A stretch of 64,000 bases of DNA, from NCBI GenBank assembly GCA_017408025.1, contig JAFQVJ010000011.1, positions 62,001-126,000 on the forward strand. The letters are read 5' to 3'. This document shows positions 17,567 to 24,435 of the stretch, one piece after another; the stretch's first letter is position 1, and each line of letters begins with the position of its first letter. The notes under the pieces are model-generated. The model was not told the origin of the DNA and did not search any database. It saw nothing but the letters and a program-made list of their open reading frames with translations. The stretch is from Lachnospiraceae bacterium. Lineage in GTDB: Bacteria > Bacillota > Clostridia > Lachnospirales > Lachnospiraceae. Both the position numbers and the translations under genes were made by a program.

Positions 17567-18283
17567 TTACTCGTTTTTATTACATATACGAGTTTCATAC
17601 TTACCTGTCTCGATATCGATAAATCTTACAAATAAAGATACCTTATTGTCAGCGTTTAAGCTTTCCCATACTTCATTTGTAAATGCATCTATATCTGTTC
17701 CATCGATTTCTACCCACTTTGGCTCTCCCTCAAAGCTTGGAAGTGGATTGCCATCATGCATGTATGTATGTATAAAACGTCCCTCACCTGCTACTGGGTT
17801 GTCGTATGTGTATGTATATCTGTTGCAGCAATCTGGATTGCCATTGTTGCTCTTTAATATTGACATTGCAAAATCATATTTGCCATCCTTAACATTCATA
17901 ATACCTGAGATTCTAGGTGTGTAATTAGGACCGTCTGGCTCGAACTCACGACATCTAAGTGATACTTCAAATGTCTCGCCCTTGCTCATTCCATCAAAGA
18001 TTGTATCTGTCTGATCACCATTTGTAACGATAGTTGTGTCACCGAGTACTCTTACTGGTGCGTAGATAATAAGGCTTGGATCCTCAAGCTTTGAAGGGTC
18101 AAATGCCTGTGTGCGGATACCCTCTCCGTCTTCTACGAATACTCTGTTACGGCTGTTAGAGCTTCTACCCATGATGAAGTAAGCTGTAACTGCCTTCTTG
18201 CCATCCTTTGACTTACCGATAACAATACCTCTACCTGGGTATTCATTTGCCTTTAATTCGTTGCTAAGATTTAACATGTTCAT
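17567..18283 (-). CDS. purO: IMP cyclohydrolase, PurO type
   Basis: Closes FAICAR to IMP. It resembles the archaeal-type IMP cyclohydrolase family (PF07826): NEYPGRGIVIGKS near the N-terminus, AYFIMGRSSNSRNR, IYAPVR, NGDQTDTI, TPRISG and CCNRYTYTYDNPVAGEGRFIHTY in short blocks. It begins about residue 5 of the open frame (ATG 18283) with GGATGG ahead; a start at 18295 is also possible. It complements the missing domain of the neighbouring transformylase. Confidence 0.88.
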   Translation of the reverse strand: MNMLNLSNELKANEYPGRGIVIGKSKDGKKAVTAYFIMGRSSNSRNRVFVEDGEGIRTQAFDPSKLEDPSLIIYAPVRVLGDTTIVTNGDQTDTIFDGMSKGETFEVSLRCREFEPDGPNYTPRISGIMNVKDGKYDFAMSILKSNNGNPDCCNRYTYTYDNPVAGEGRFIHTYMHDGNPLPSFEGEPKWVEIDGTDIDAFTNEVWESLNADNKVSLFVRFIDIETGKYETRICNKNE

Positions 18284-18387
18284 TTGTGTTTCCATCCTTT
18301 CTGTGAATCAAGTTTTGTGAATAAGTTGTCTGCCGTACTCTCATATATGAACTAAGCCATTTCTATTTCACTTTAACCTTGTAAAGT

Positions 18388-18432
18388 AAAACAACCGCCT
18401 GAGCATATACAAAATGTACATGCCCAGGCGGT
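18388..18432 (-). terminator. ZTP riboswitch expression-platform terminator
   Basis: ACCGCCTGGGCATGTACA ... TATATGCTCAGGCGGT stem followed by TGTTTTACTTT on the minus strand. The 5' arm overlaps the conserved 3' part of the aptamer, so ligand binding should prevent the hairpin. Confidence 0.88.
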
Positions 18433-18510
18433 CGGCTCACGTTTTGCCACACTCCCTGTAGGTTGACCTACCACTGATACGCTATCAGCTTTCCGCCAGT
18501 TGTGTGACCG
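18396..18510 (-). ncRNA. ZTP (ZMP) riboswitch upstream of the purine pair
   Basis: Minus-strand sequence shows the pfl-motif signatures: AACTGGCG, then GTGG, ACAGGGAGTGTGGC, and CCGACCGCCTGGGCA. ZTP/ZMP (AICAR nucleotide) builds up when 10-formyl-THF is short. Switching on an AICAR transformylase is the expected use. Confidence 0.93.
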
Positions 18511-18518
18511 TTATATTT

Positions 18519-18547
18519 ATACTACATTAAATATCTTTTTTTATCAA
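18519..18547 (-). promoter_or_regulatory. Promoter of the ZTP leader
   Basis: TTGATA (18542-18547), 17-bp spacer, TAGTAT (18519-18524) on the minus strand. It places the host side of the prophage junction at or right of 18548. A second TTGACA at 18583-18588 also points this way and could be a promoter at the phage edge. Confidence 0.6.
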
Positions 18548-18619
18548 GAAGTTTTTATATTATTTTTGTAAGATTATATTTTGTCAATAGTTTTGCGACA
18601 AGTTTTTTAAAAAATTTTT
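18548..18619. other. Inferred left prophage boundary
   Basis: Between the host ZTP promoter and the transposase stop, gene content and base composition change. The AT-rich stretch has three short repeats (TTTTG ending at 18568, 18583 and 18595), which may be transposase-binding sites at the element end. The exact end and any target duplication cannot be set without the right junction. Confidence 0.5.
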
Positions 18620-19660
18620 CTATGCTAATTTTCTTATTTCTTCCTCGAATAACTCCGCTGATGTTCTATAATCAAACATTCCCCTTGGATAATTATTTAT
18701 CCATTCTTCTATGTATGCTATCTCTTCGTCCGTCCTATCGTCAAAATCTACGCCCTTTGGTATGTGCCTGCGGATAAGCCTATTATTATTTTCATTCGTG
18801 CCACGTTCCCAACTGCTATAAGGGTGGCAATAGAAAACAAAGGTACGTCTACCCTCGCCCAAGGCGGACCGTTCCATACCCTCATAATCTGAAAACTCCA
18901 CGCCGTTATCTACTGTAATGCTTCTAAATACTTTCGGGAACATATCGCCCCACTTTCTCTCTAATCTGTCTAATGCTTCTACTACGGACGCTGCCCCCTG
19001 GTCCTTTAATTTAACTATAATTTCGTCACGGGTTTTTCTCTCGGTCAATACAAGCATACAGGATTTAGTAACCCCACGCTTGCCCTTAACGGTATCCATT
19101 TCCCAATGTCCGAATGTATCCCGGGTTTTGATTTCCTCGGGTCTGTTCTCTATGCTTTCGCCTGCACTTGCCCTCTTTTGTACCTGTACCTTTTTATTAT
19201 GTTTTTTACGCTTTCCTTTTATCGGTAATTCCTTATTAGTCAGTTTCAAAAATATACCGCTATCTATATACCTGTATAATGTTCTCACGCTTATAGAGGT
19301 TTTAAACTGCTTTTCGCCCCTCTTAATCTCTGCTAAAGCTGCTTCCGGGCTATACTTTTCATTTACTATTTTATCCTCTATGCACTCCGCCAACTCTCTA
19401 TCATTTCCTATCTTTAACGCACGGCCCTTTCCCTGTTCGTTCCAATCGTGGACTTTCTGCCCTAAATCACTACTATACCTTTCTTCCTCCGTGTAGTCAG
19501 AGTTTCGGTGCATATATTTACCCCTGTCGTACTCTCTGTATATGGTGCTTCTATGAAAATGTAATTGTTTTGCAACCTCCGGCTTTGTGTGTCCGGCATT
19601 TAGCAACGCTTCCATTTTGATACGGTCGCTATAGCTCATTTGTTTAAATTCTTTTCCCAT
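18620..19660 (-). CDS. IS30-family DDE transposase at the prophage edge
   Basis: 346 residues. The N-terminal HTH (KMEALLNAGHTKPEVAKQL) binds DNA. The catalytic core has DDE residues in HWEMDTVKG, ITVDNGVEF and GTNENNNRLIRR. AGGAGG precedes the ATG. It is the leftmost phage gene, matches the phage's higher GC, and lies downstream of a consensus promoter carrying the phage operator (20090-20118). No tyrosine or serine integrase is found, so it may insert the phage itself, as MuA does for Mu. A passenger IS is the alternative; no short terminal inverted repeats flanking the gene were found by eye. Confidence 0.93.
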   Translation of the reverse strand: MGKEFKQMSYSDRIKMEALLNAGHTKPEVAKQLHFHRSTIYREYDRGKYMHRNSDYTEEERYSSDLGQKVHDWNEQGKGRALKIGNDRELAECIEDKIVNEKYSPEAALAEIKRGEKQFKTSISVRTLYRYIDSGIFLKLTNKELPIKGKRKKHNKKVQVQKRASAGESIENRPEEIKTRDTFGHWEMDTVKGKRGVTKSCMLVLTERKTRDEIIVKLKDQGAASVVEALDRLERKWGDMFPKVFRSITVDNGVEFSDYEGMERSALGEGRRTFVFYCHPYSSWERGTNENNNRLIRRHIPKGVDFDDRTDEEIAYIEEWINNYPRGMFDYRTSAELFEEEIRKLA

Positions 19661-19918
19661 GTTCTACCTCCTACGACCAAAGGGGCAACGGGTATAAAAT
19701 CCCTGCTGCCCCTTTAGGTTTTCGCCTTACTGCATTTCCCGTAGTTAAATAGAGCATAAGTTTAACCCATGCTGCCAATATCTCCGGCTACTTTTGTGTC
19801 CGAATCGGTCTATATCCTCTTGCTTTTTTCTCTTTTTCCTGCTATGCTTTTATTGAACATAGGGGGCGGTTAGCAGGAATGTTAAGAAGTCCGCCCCTTG
19901 TGTGAATCCCTTACTTGA
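19661..19918. other. Structured leader between small gene and transposase
   Basis: 258 bp without a convincing gene. Minus-strand features are a GGGGCGG ... CCGCCCC hairpin (about 19862-19891), one copy of the 17-bp dispersed motif at 19796, and AAAGGGGCA ... TGCCCCTTT pairing near 19679-19716 just ahead of the transposase ribosome site. The last could limit transposase expression. Confidence 0.45.
19796..19812. promoter_or_regulatory. Dispersed 17-bp near-palindrome, site 1
   Basis: GTGTCCGAATCGGTCTA, noncoding, upstream of the transposase. It matches the consensus GTGTCCGAATCGGTCAC at 15 of 17 positions. Candidate binding site for ParB or a phage repressor. Confidence 0.7.
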
Positions 19919-20050
19919 TTACTTTCTTACTTCATCAAGTATCTTGTCTATATGTTCTACTGTTTTAAGTTCTCCGTTTGCTCTTGCGACCTCCCGGATT
20001 GATACCAACATTGCGATTAAATCAGCTTTGCTCATTTCTTCGTTCTCCAT
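19919..20050 (-). CDS. Small 43-residue protein ahead of the transposase
   Basis: Short gene with an excellent ribosome site (AAAGGAG, then ATG at 20050). It begins MENEEMSKADLIAM and ends LDEVRK, is helical and charged, and has no known domain. It is the first gene after the operator-containing promoter and shares its transcript with the transposase. It could be a transposition regulator; function unknown. Confidence 0.75.
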   Translation of the reverse strand: MENEEMSKADLIAMLVSIREVARANGELKTVEHIDKILDEVRK

Positions 20051-20089
20051 TTCGTAACTCCTTTCCTGCTATCTCCTTGCTACAATTAT

Positions 20090-20118
20090 ATTATATACTT
20101 GCACAAGTATATTGTCAA
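20090..20118 (-). promoter_or_regulatory. Consensus promoter with operator in the spacer
   Basis: TTGACA (20113-20118), 17 bp, TATAAT (20090-20095): both hexamers are perfect. The spacer holds the palindrome TACTTGTGCAAGTA (20096-20109), the same operator found in control regions A and B. It drives the 43-residue gene and probably the transposase; a bound repressor would block polymerase. Confidence 0.88.
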
Positions 20119-20138
20119 GGTTTTTTCCTAAATTTGTG

Positions 20139-20315
20139 CTACAAATTTTCAACTTTTTTAAAGCCTGCGTATTCCTCAACGATTCTTTGCAATTTGTCGG
20201 TAAAGTTCTTTCCCGGACTTCGTTCTATGATTTCCACAATCTCCGGCTTTAGTCTTACGGTCTTATGAATATTACAATCGTCATTCGTATATACACCGTT
20301 TTTATATGCGTACAT
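20139..20315 (-). CDS. Ribbon-helix-helix-like DNA-binding protein (58 aa)
   Basis: Starts at the ATG 20315 directly after the stop of the gene at 20316 (no gap), so it is coupled to it. The segment HKTVRLKPEIVEIIERSP followed by NFTDKLQRIVEEY fits a beta strand and two helices of Arc/MetJ type. It is a candidate operator-binding protein for the TACTTGNNCAAGTA sites. No toxin gene is adjacent. Confidence 0.75.
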   Translation of the reverse strand: MYAYKNGVYTNDDCNIHKTVRLKPEIVEIIERSPGKNFTDKLQRIVEEYAGFKKVENL

Positions 20316-20516
20316 TTACTTACCGCCCCTTTCTATCTTCTCGTTAATCGCAGCTACTACAAATTCATTTGTGCTTTTGTACCCCTGCTCTTTGGCAATC
20401 TTGGCTATTTTGTCCTTTTCTCCAATCGGCACAATAACCGGGATTCTGTCGTAGTTCTTCTCATTGTACTTATTCTTCGCCCTTGTGCTTGGCTTTCCTG
20501 CTTTTTCCTCTGCCAC
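20316..20516 (-). CDS. Ribbon-helix-helix-like DNA-binding protein (66 aa)
   Basis: GTG start behind AAAGGAG. A basic N-terminus (KPSTRAKNKYNEKN) is followed by the strand YDRIPVIVPIG and two helices (KDKIAKIAKEQG, STNEFVVAAINEKIE), as in Arc-like repressors. It is read leftward from control region A, whose operators it may bind. With the following 58-residue gene it is the only clear regulator pair near the lysogeny-type control region; no CI-like HTH repressor is seen. Confidence 0.82.
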   Translation of the reverse strand: MAEEKAGKPSTRAKNKYNEKNYDRIPVIVPIGEKDKIAKIAKEQGYKSTNEFVVAAINEKIERGGK

Positions 20517-20523
20517 GTCCGCT

Positions 20524-20561
20524 CTCCTTTCTGTGCTACAAAGTCCTGATTTTGTGGCACA
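20524..20561 (-). repeat. NQDFVAQKG leader element, copy A
   Basis: About 38 bp nearly identical to the portal leader at 46199. Both end in AGCACAGAAAGGAG (ribosome site) and can encode NQDFVAQKG. Differences between copies are partly at third codon positions. Confidence 0.7.
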
Positions 20562-20574
20562 ATTCTTTTATTTG

Positions 20575-20693
20575 ATTCTACCACACTTTTACTACTTGCA
20601 CAAGTATACAGTTTGCACAACTTTTATTTATACTTGTGCAAGTATTTTTGTGTATTATTCCGGGTTGCTTTTATACTTGTGCAAGTATATAAT
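20575..20693. promoter_or_regulatory. Control region A: three operators, divergent promoters
   Basis: Palindromes TACTTGNNCAAGTA at 20593-20606, 20631-20644 and 20674-20687. The rightward promoter is TTGCTT (20665-20670), 17 bp, TATAAT (20688-20693), with the third operator filling the spacer. The leftward promoter is TTGTGC (20598-20603), 17 bp, TAGAAT (20575-20580), overlapping the first operator. The arrangement recalls a three-site lambda-type operator. An inverted relative lies at 55483-55583. Confidence 0.85.
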
Positions 20694-20748
20694 AGAATCA
20701 TCAAGAGGAACACAACAACAAATTTTCTTATATATGGAGGTATTCACA

Positions 20749-21018
20749 ATGGAAAGAACACTTGAAACAATCGCTATCAATTCAGCTTTAACAATCGTCA
20801 GACTTAAAGGCGAAACAAAATTTAAACATCCACTCGGCTATACCGCCCCTTGGGGATACTGCTTTAAGCACCCGGAAAAAGGCTATTTTGCTTTTGAGGG
20901 CGAAACTTCCCCATATATCCCTTGCGGTGGTAGAAAGGCTCTTGTTTCTATCATGGAGCAAGGCGGATTTCTCAATTTTGATAACGTCGTTTGGCTTCAA
21001 CCACTTACCCAAGCATAA
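20749..21018 (+). CDS. Hypothetical 89-residue protein, only plus-strand phage gene seen
   Basis: ATG at 20749 behind TATGGAGG, downstream of the rightward promoter of control region A. It starts MERTLETIAINSALTIVRL, with a hydrophilic middle rich in Gly, Pro and aromatic residues, and ends in VVWLQPLTQA. No domain is recognised. Its divergent, operator-controlled position suggests a lysogeny or early-switch role (inference). Confidence 0.75.
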   Translation: MERTLETIAINSALTIVRLKGETKFKHPLGYTAPWGYCFKHPEKGYFAFEGETSPYIPCGGRKALVSIMEQGGFLNFDNVVWLQPLTQA

Positions 21019-21021
21019 GAA

Positions 21022-21060
21022 AAAACGCCCCAAGGCTTTAAATGAGCCAAGGGGCGTTTT
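21022..21060. terminator. Bidirectional terminator
   Basis: AAAACGCCCC ... GGGGCGTTTT stem with an inner GGCT/AGCC pairing, between the convergent plus-strand 89-residue gene and the minus-strand lysis operon. A and T runs on both sides allow termination in both directions. Confidence 0.9.
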
Positions 21061-21079
21061 GAGTTGTTCATATTCTCTT

Positions 21080-21484
21080 TTATTCTGCTTCTTTAAGTTC
21101 CGGCAATTCCGCCACGTCAAGCAAAGGAAAAACCTGTACGCCCTGCTGCTTATTCTCAATATAGGTCGTAAGGTTGCCGTTTGTTTCCCATTTCTTTTTA
21201 GCTTCCGCTAATACCGCTTCCGCAATATCTACCAACTGCTTTTCTGTAAACAGGATTCTAATAACACTCGGTAGGTGCGTGTATAATTTCGCCACTACGT
21301 CCGACAACTTAATAATGCCTGTGCCGGCCCCGCACTCGCCCTCTGCGTCTGTTACCAATTTTACCGCAATTCTCTTTAAAATTTTGGTCTGTCCTGTCTT
21401 GATTAAGTAAATAATCAATGCTACCACAATGGCAACCAATAACACGGAATCCCAATTAACAAGTAACCATTTTAAAATCTGCAT
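21080..21484 (-). CDS. Phage holin, LLH-like
   Basis: 134 residues. One N-terminal membrane segment (VLLVAIVVALIIYLI) is followed by a helical cytoplasmic part containing DAEGECGAGTGIIKLSDVVAKLY and LFTEKQL, the pattern of LLH-family holins. It would form membrane lesions that release the adjacent endolysins. It is the last gene of the late operon before the terminator. Confidence 0.75.
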   Translation of the reverse strand: MQILKWLLVNWDSVLLVAIVVALIIYLIKTGQTKILKRIAVKLVTDAEGECGAGTGIIKLSDVVAKLYTHLPSVIRILFTEKQLVDIAEAVLAEAKKKWETNGNLTTYIENKQQGVQVFPLLDVAELPELKEAE

Positions 21485-21503
21485 AATTCTTTACCTCCGT
21501 TAT

Positions 21504-21520
21504 GTGTCCGAATCGGTCTA
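21504..21520. promoter_or_regulatory. Dispersed 17-bp near-palindrome, site 2
   Basis: GTGTCCGAATCGGTCTA in the 33-bp gap between holin and endolysin genes. Same sequence as site 1, noncoding. Confidence 0.7.
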
Positions 21521-22648
21521 TTTTACATCTGCTTTATCCACCCAACCGTAAACGCCTTTGCCGTCCTGTGAGATTAAGTGGTAAGGGTGCGTACCCTTGG
21601 TATTAAGTGCCGTAACCTTGCAGGCACTTACTACGTCCTTGCGTACTGCTGCCTGCTTCGCCGTAGAGGACTTATAAACCGGTCCGCCTGTAAATGTTAC
21701 GGTGTCGCCCTTTTCAACGGTTGTAGGGTCATTCTGTGCGGTTGTGGATACCTCTTTTACGGAATCCGCATTAACCCAACCATAAACGCCCTTGCCGTCC
21801 TGTGAGATTAAGTGGTAAGGGTGCGGACTTCCGGGATTGATTGCCGTTACCCTGCACTTACTTGTTACGCCCTTTGTATAGGTCGCATTTTTCGCCATAG
21901 AGGACTTATAAACCCCTCCGCCTGTAAATGTTACGGTGTCGCCCTTTTCGACCGAATTTGAGCCGTCCTGTGGCTTTGTGGGCGGTGTCTGTGGGGTTGG
22001 CTCGTCCTTTCTCTCAATGTCCGCTAAATCACTTGCCTTTACGGCTTCGTATACGCTATTTCTGCGGTTTGCGTATTTGCCTAACTTGGAATCATCTTTT
22101 AAGGCGTATTCGTGGATTTCTTCAAGTCCTACCTTTTCAATTCCTCCAAGTGCTTCCGCTGCCGTTTCTGCAATCTTCTTACTGCCACCGCTTCCGCCTT
22201 GGTTTTCAAGGTCTGCATAGTACGCAAGTGCCTTTAAGGAAACAATGCCGACCTTTACGCCGTTTTTGACATAGCGTGTTATATCTTCGTCCGCTAAATC
22301 GTCCTGTGCTTCCTTGCCCTGCGGTGTGGAAAGTAATTTAGAAATTGCCTTTGCTTCCTCTTCGGTTGCTGCTCTTACCTGTTTATCCCATGCTTTCGGA
22401 CTACTTCCGGCAATCTCGGTATAGAGTGCTTCCCCTAAAATCTCCTTTGCCTGCTCCTGGTCCTTATTTACAATGGTCTGCAAGAGGGGCAACGCACGGC
22501 CCCAATAGGCGTTCCATTGGCATTTACCTACGCTCATACCGTGGTCGTTGTCGTTTCTGTTTACGCTCCCATAGTTGCCCTCCTGCGAATAGATAATACC
22601 GCTTGCAACCTTAACAACCTTTTTAATCTGTGCTGCCGTTACTGCCAT
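21518..22648 (-). CDS. Endolysin with lysozyme-like domain and two SH3-like repeats
   Basis: 376 residues. The N-terminal domain (about 1-200) has YSQEGNYGSVNRNDNDHG and MSVGKCQWN, typical of a lysozyme-like glycosidase with a catalytic Glu; exact bond specificity is unknown. After a Pro-rich linker, two copies of a domain of about 65 residues follow (VEKGDTVTFTGG ... HPYHLISQDGKGVYGWV), likely for wall binding. A third copy of this domain sits inside the tail hub protein at 32167. No signal peptide, so it needs the holin. Confidence 0.82.
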   Translation of the reverse strand: MAVTAAQIKKVVKVASGIIYSQEGNYGSVNRNDNDHGMSVGKCQWNAYWGRALPLLQTIVNKDQEQAKEILGEALYTEIAGSSPKAWDKQVRAATEEEAKAISKLLSTPQGKEAQDDLADEDITRYVKNGVKVGIVSLKALAYYADLENQGGSGGSKKIAETAAEALGGIEKVGLEEIHEYALKDDSKLGKYANRRNSVYEAVKASDLADIERKDEPTPQTPPTKPQDGSNSVEKGDTVTFTGGGVYKSSMAKNATYTKGVTSKCRVTAINPGSPHPYHLISQDGKGVYGWVNADSVKEVSTTAQNDPTTVEKGDTVTFTGGPVYKSSTAKQAAVRKDVVSACKVTALNTKGTHPYHLISQDGKGVYGWVDKADVK

Positions 22649-22658
22649 AGTCTACCTC

Positions 22659-23711
22659 CTATACTCTCTTTGTGTACGCAAGGCTTATATAGCCTGCACC
22701 GCTCTTTAACTTGCCCCAAGTGGCGTTACCGCTCTTTACTTCGTCTACGATTGTGTATACCTCGCCCTGCTTTACTGTGGTTGCGATTCCGTAGCCTGTG
22801 CCGGGACCCTTTCGTACATTCAGTACATCCGCCGTAACCTTAACCTTGTAACTTCCTGTATTCTGTGCCGGGGTTGTGGTCTGCGTAACCTTTCCGTCCG
22901 TCAGCTTCTCCGTGTAATCAAGGCTTATGTATCCTGCACCACTCTTTAACTTACCCCAAACGGTGCTACCGTTCTTGGCTTCGCCTACAATGGTGTATAC
23001 TTCGCCTTTCTTTACCGTGGTAGCAATACCGTAATTTGTACCCGGACCCTTGCGGACATTTAAAGTACCTGTTGTGATTTTAACTTTGTAGCCGTCCACG
23101 GTTTGCGTTTTGGTATCCTCCTGCGGTTTTTCCGGGGTAACAGTTCCGCCCATAGCCTTTTTAATATCCTTGCGGAATTGTGCCATAGTAAGACCCTGCT
23201 TATTCCAAATATGCTCTACGTCGCCGTGATTGCTTGCAATTCCTCTCTTGTGACCCTCTGCATGAGAAATAATAACGCCGTCCGCCAATGGGTCAAGGTT
23301 ATGCAGTTTGCAGAGGTACGCAAACAGTTCTACCGCCGTCTGATAGGTCTTTAATACAAAATCCCTTGTAGCGGTCGGGTTTAAATCCGTATAGCTGCTA
23401 CCTCCTGTATACTTGATTGTGTTAGGCTCTGTCATTTCTACGCCAATGTGGGTATTGTTTCCGCTTCCCTTGCTACCGCTTCCACAATGCCACCCCCTGC
23501 GATTCCAAGGCAATAACTGTAATGCCGTGCCGTCCGCCTGTAATACGGCGTGTACGCATACGTTGGCACTTGTCTTATTCCAATTATTGAAAAATACGGA
23601 CGCTTTCGGTTGCGGACAACCTACGGAATGTATCATAAGACCTTTTACCGTGATTGTTCGACCGCAAGTGTAGCAAGGATTTTTTGTTACAATGCTTTCT
23701 TTGATTTTCAT
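22659..23711 (-). CDS. N-acetylmuramoyl-L-alanine amidase endolysin with SH3 repeats
   Basis: 350 residues. The N-terminal Amidase_2 fold carries zinc-ligand type residues: MIHSVG, then THIGVEMTE, and SHAEGHKRGIASNHGDVEH. The C-terminus has two SH3b repeats (GTLNVRKGPGTNYG ... GYISL and VLNVRKGPGTGYG ... GYISL) that bind cell wall. Together with the neighbouring lysozyme-like enzyme the phage has two muralytic enzymes of different type. Ribosome site GGAGG. Confidence 0.92.
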   Translation of the reverse strand: MKIKESIVTKNPCYTCGRTITVKGLMIHSVGCPQPKASVFFNNWNKTSANVCVHAVLQADGTALQLLPWNRRGWHCGSGSKGSGNNTHIGVEMTEPNTIKYTGGSSYTDLNPTATRDFVLKTYQTAVELFAYLCKLHNLDPLADGVIISHAEGHKRGIASNHGDVEHIWNKQGLTMAQFRKDIKKAMGGTVTPEKPQEDTKTQTVDGYKVKITTGTLNVRKGPGTNYGIATTVKKGEVYTIVGEAKNGSTVWGKLKSGAGYISLDYTEKLTDGKVTQTTTPAQNTGSYKVKVTADVLNVRKGPGTGYGIATTVKQGEVYTIVDEVKSGNATWGKLKSGAGYISLAYTKRV

Positions 23712-23723
23712 TGTCGTAACCTC

Positions 23724-24104
23724 CTATGTGATATTGTTTAGGTCAATCGGAATATCCTTTGTTTCCTCCGGGTATCCCTTTTTGATTTTAATTAGGTTTT
23801 CTGCCTTGGCTTTCCAACAATACAAGGCAATAACCGTAGTTGTCGGGGTGGCTATGTAGGTAGCCAATACCCCGAATTGTGAGTAGTCCATAAGCGTTAC
23901 TTTGATACCTATATACAAACCCACAAAGTAAGTAAAAAGGACTGCCACTAAGACAGCTTTTGTAAAGTTCGGTTTTGGCAGTTTCTTTTTACCGCTTTCC
24001 TGTAACTTCTTAATAAGCCTTTCTTTGTTGGCAATCCTAAATAACAGGTAAAAAATAAGGAATCCGACTATAACGCCAAGGATTCCGCATAACAGATATT
24101 TCAT
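23724..24104 (-). CDS. Small membrane protein in lysis module
   Basis: 126 residues with hydrophobic segments at about 5-25, 48-70 and 78-95 and a basic loop between (KLQESGKKKLPK). No family is recognised. Its position between the RT-side genes and the endolysins suggests a lysis accessory or second holin role; this rests on location only. Confidence 0.65.
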   Translation of the reverse strand: MKYLLCGILGVIVGFLIFYLLFRIANKERLIKKLQESGKKKLPKPNFTKAVLVAVLFTYFVGLYIGIKVTLMDYSQFGVLATYIATPTTTVIALYCWKAKAENLIKIKKGYPEETKDIPIDLNNIT

Positions 24105-24119
24105 ATTCTCTTTTTCCTC

Positions 24120-24431
24120 CTACCCCTGCCCGTGTGCCTTTTGGTTTATGTGCTTCTCTACTTTCGTGATTGCTTCGCTTACGGGACCGTTGCACCCCTG
24201 CTCTTGCAATCCTTTAAGGCAAGCCAAAATTGCATACGTCAGTAAACATAGTTCGTCATTAAGTTCCTGCTTATGCTCTTTTTCCTCTTTCTTGATTTCC
24301 TCAATCTGTTTTGTCTGCTCTTCCTGCTTCTCAAACCACTTAAAAATCTTGTAGCCAAACCCTGCAAGGGTCGCTATTGCCCCTACAACGCCTGCTACTG
24401 CTATTAGTGTTGTTGTGTCAATTTCAATCAC
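24120..24431 (-). CDS. Membrane-anchored coiled-coil protein in lysis module
   Basis: Start taken as the GTG at 24431, which follows AAAGGAG; the frame is open further upstream. 103 residues: one membrane segment (TLIAVAGVVGAIATLAGFGY), a charged coiled coil (EKQEEQTKQIEEIKKEEKE), then a helical C-terminus. It resembles holin-associated small proteins in layout, not in a recognised motif. It begins 5 bp after the RT stop. Confidence 0.65.
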   Translation of the reverse strand: MIEIDTTTLIAVAGVVGAIATLAGFGYKIFKWFEKQEEQTKQIEEIKKEEKEHKQELNDELCLLTYAILACLKGLQEQGCNGPVSEAITKVEKHINQKAHGQG

Positions 24432-24435
24432 GGCG

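Noticed and set aside
20139-20516. Toxin-antitoxin pair
   Set aside because: Both proteins look like ribbon-helix-helix DNA binders and no toxin-like gene is adjacent.
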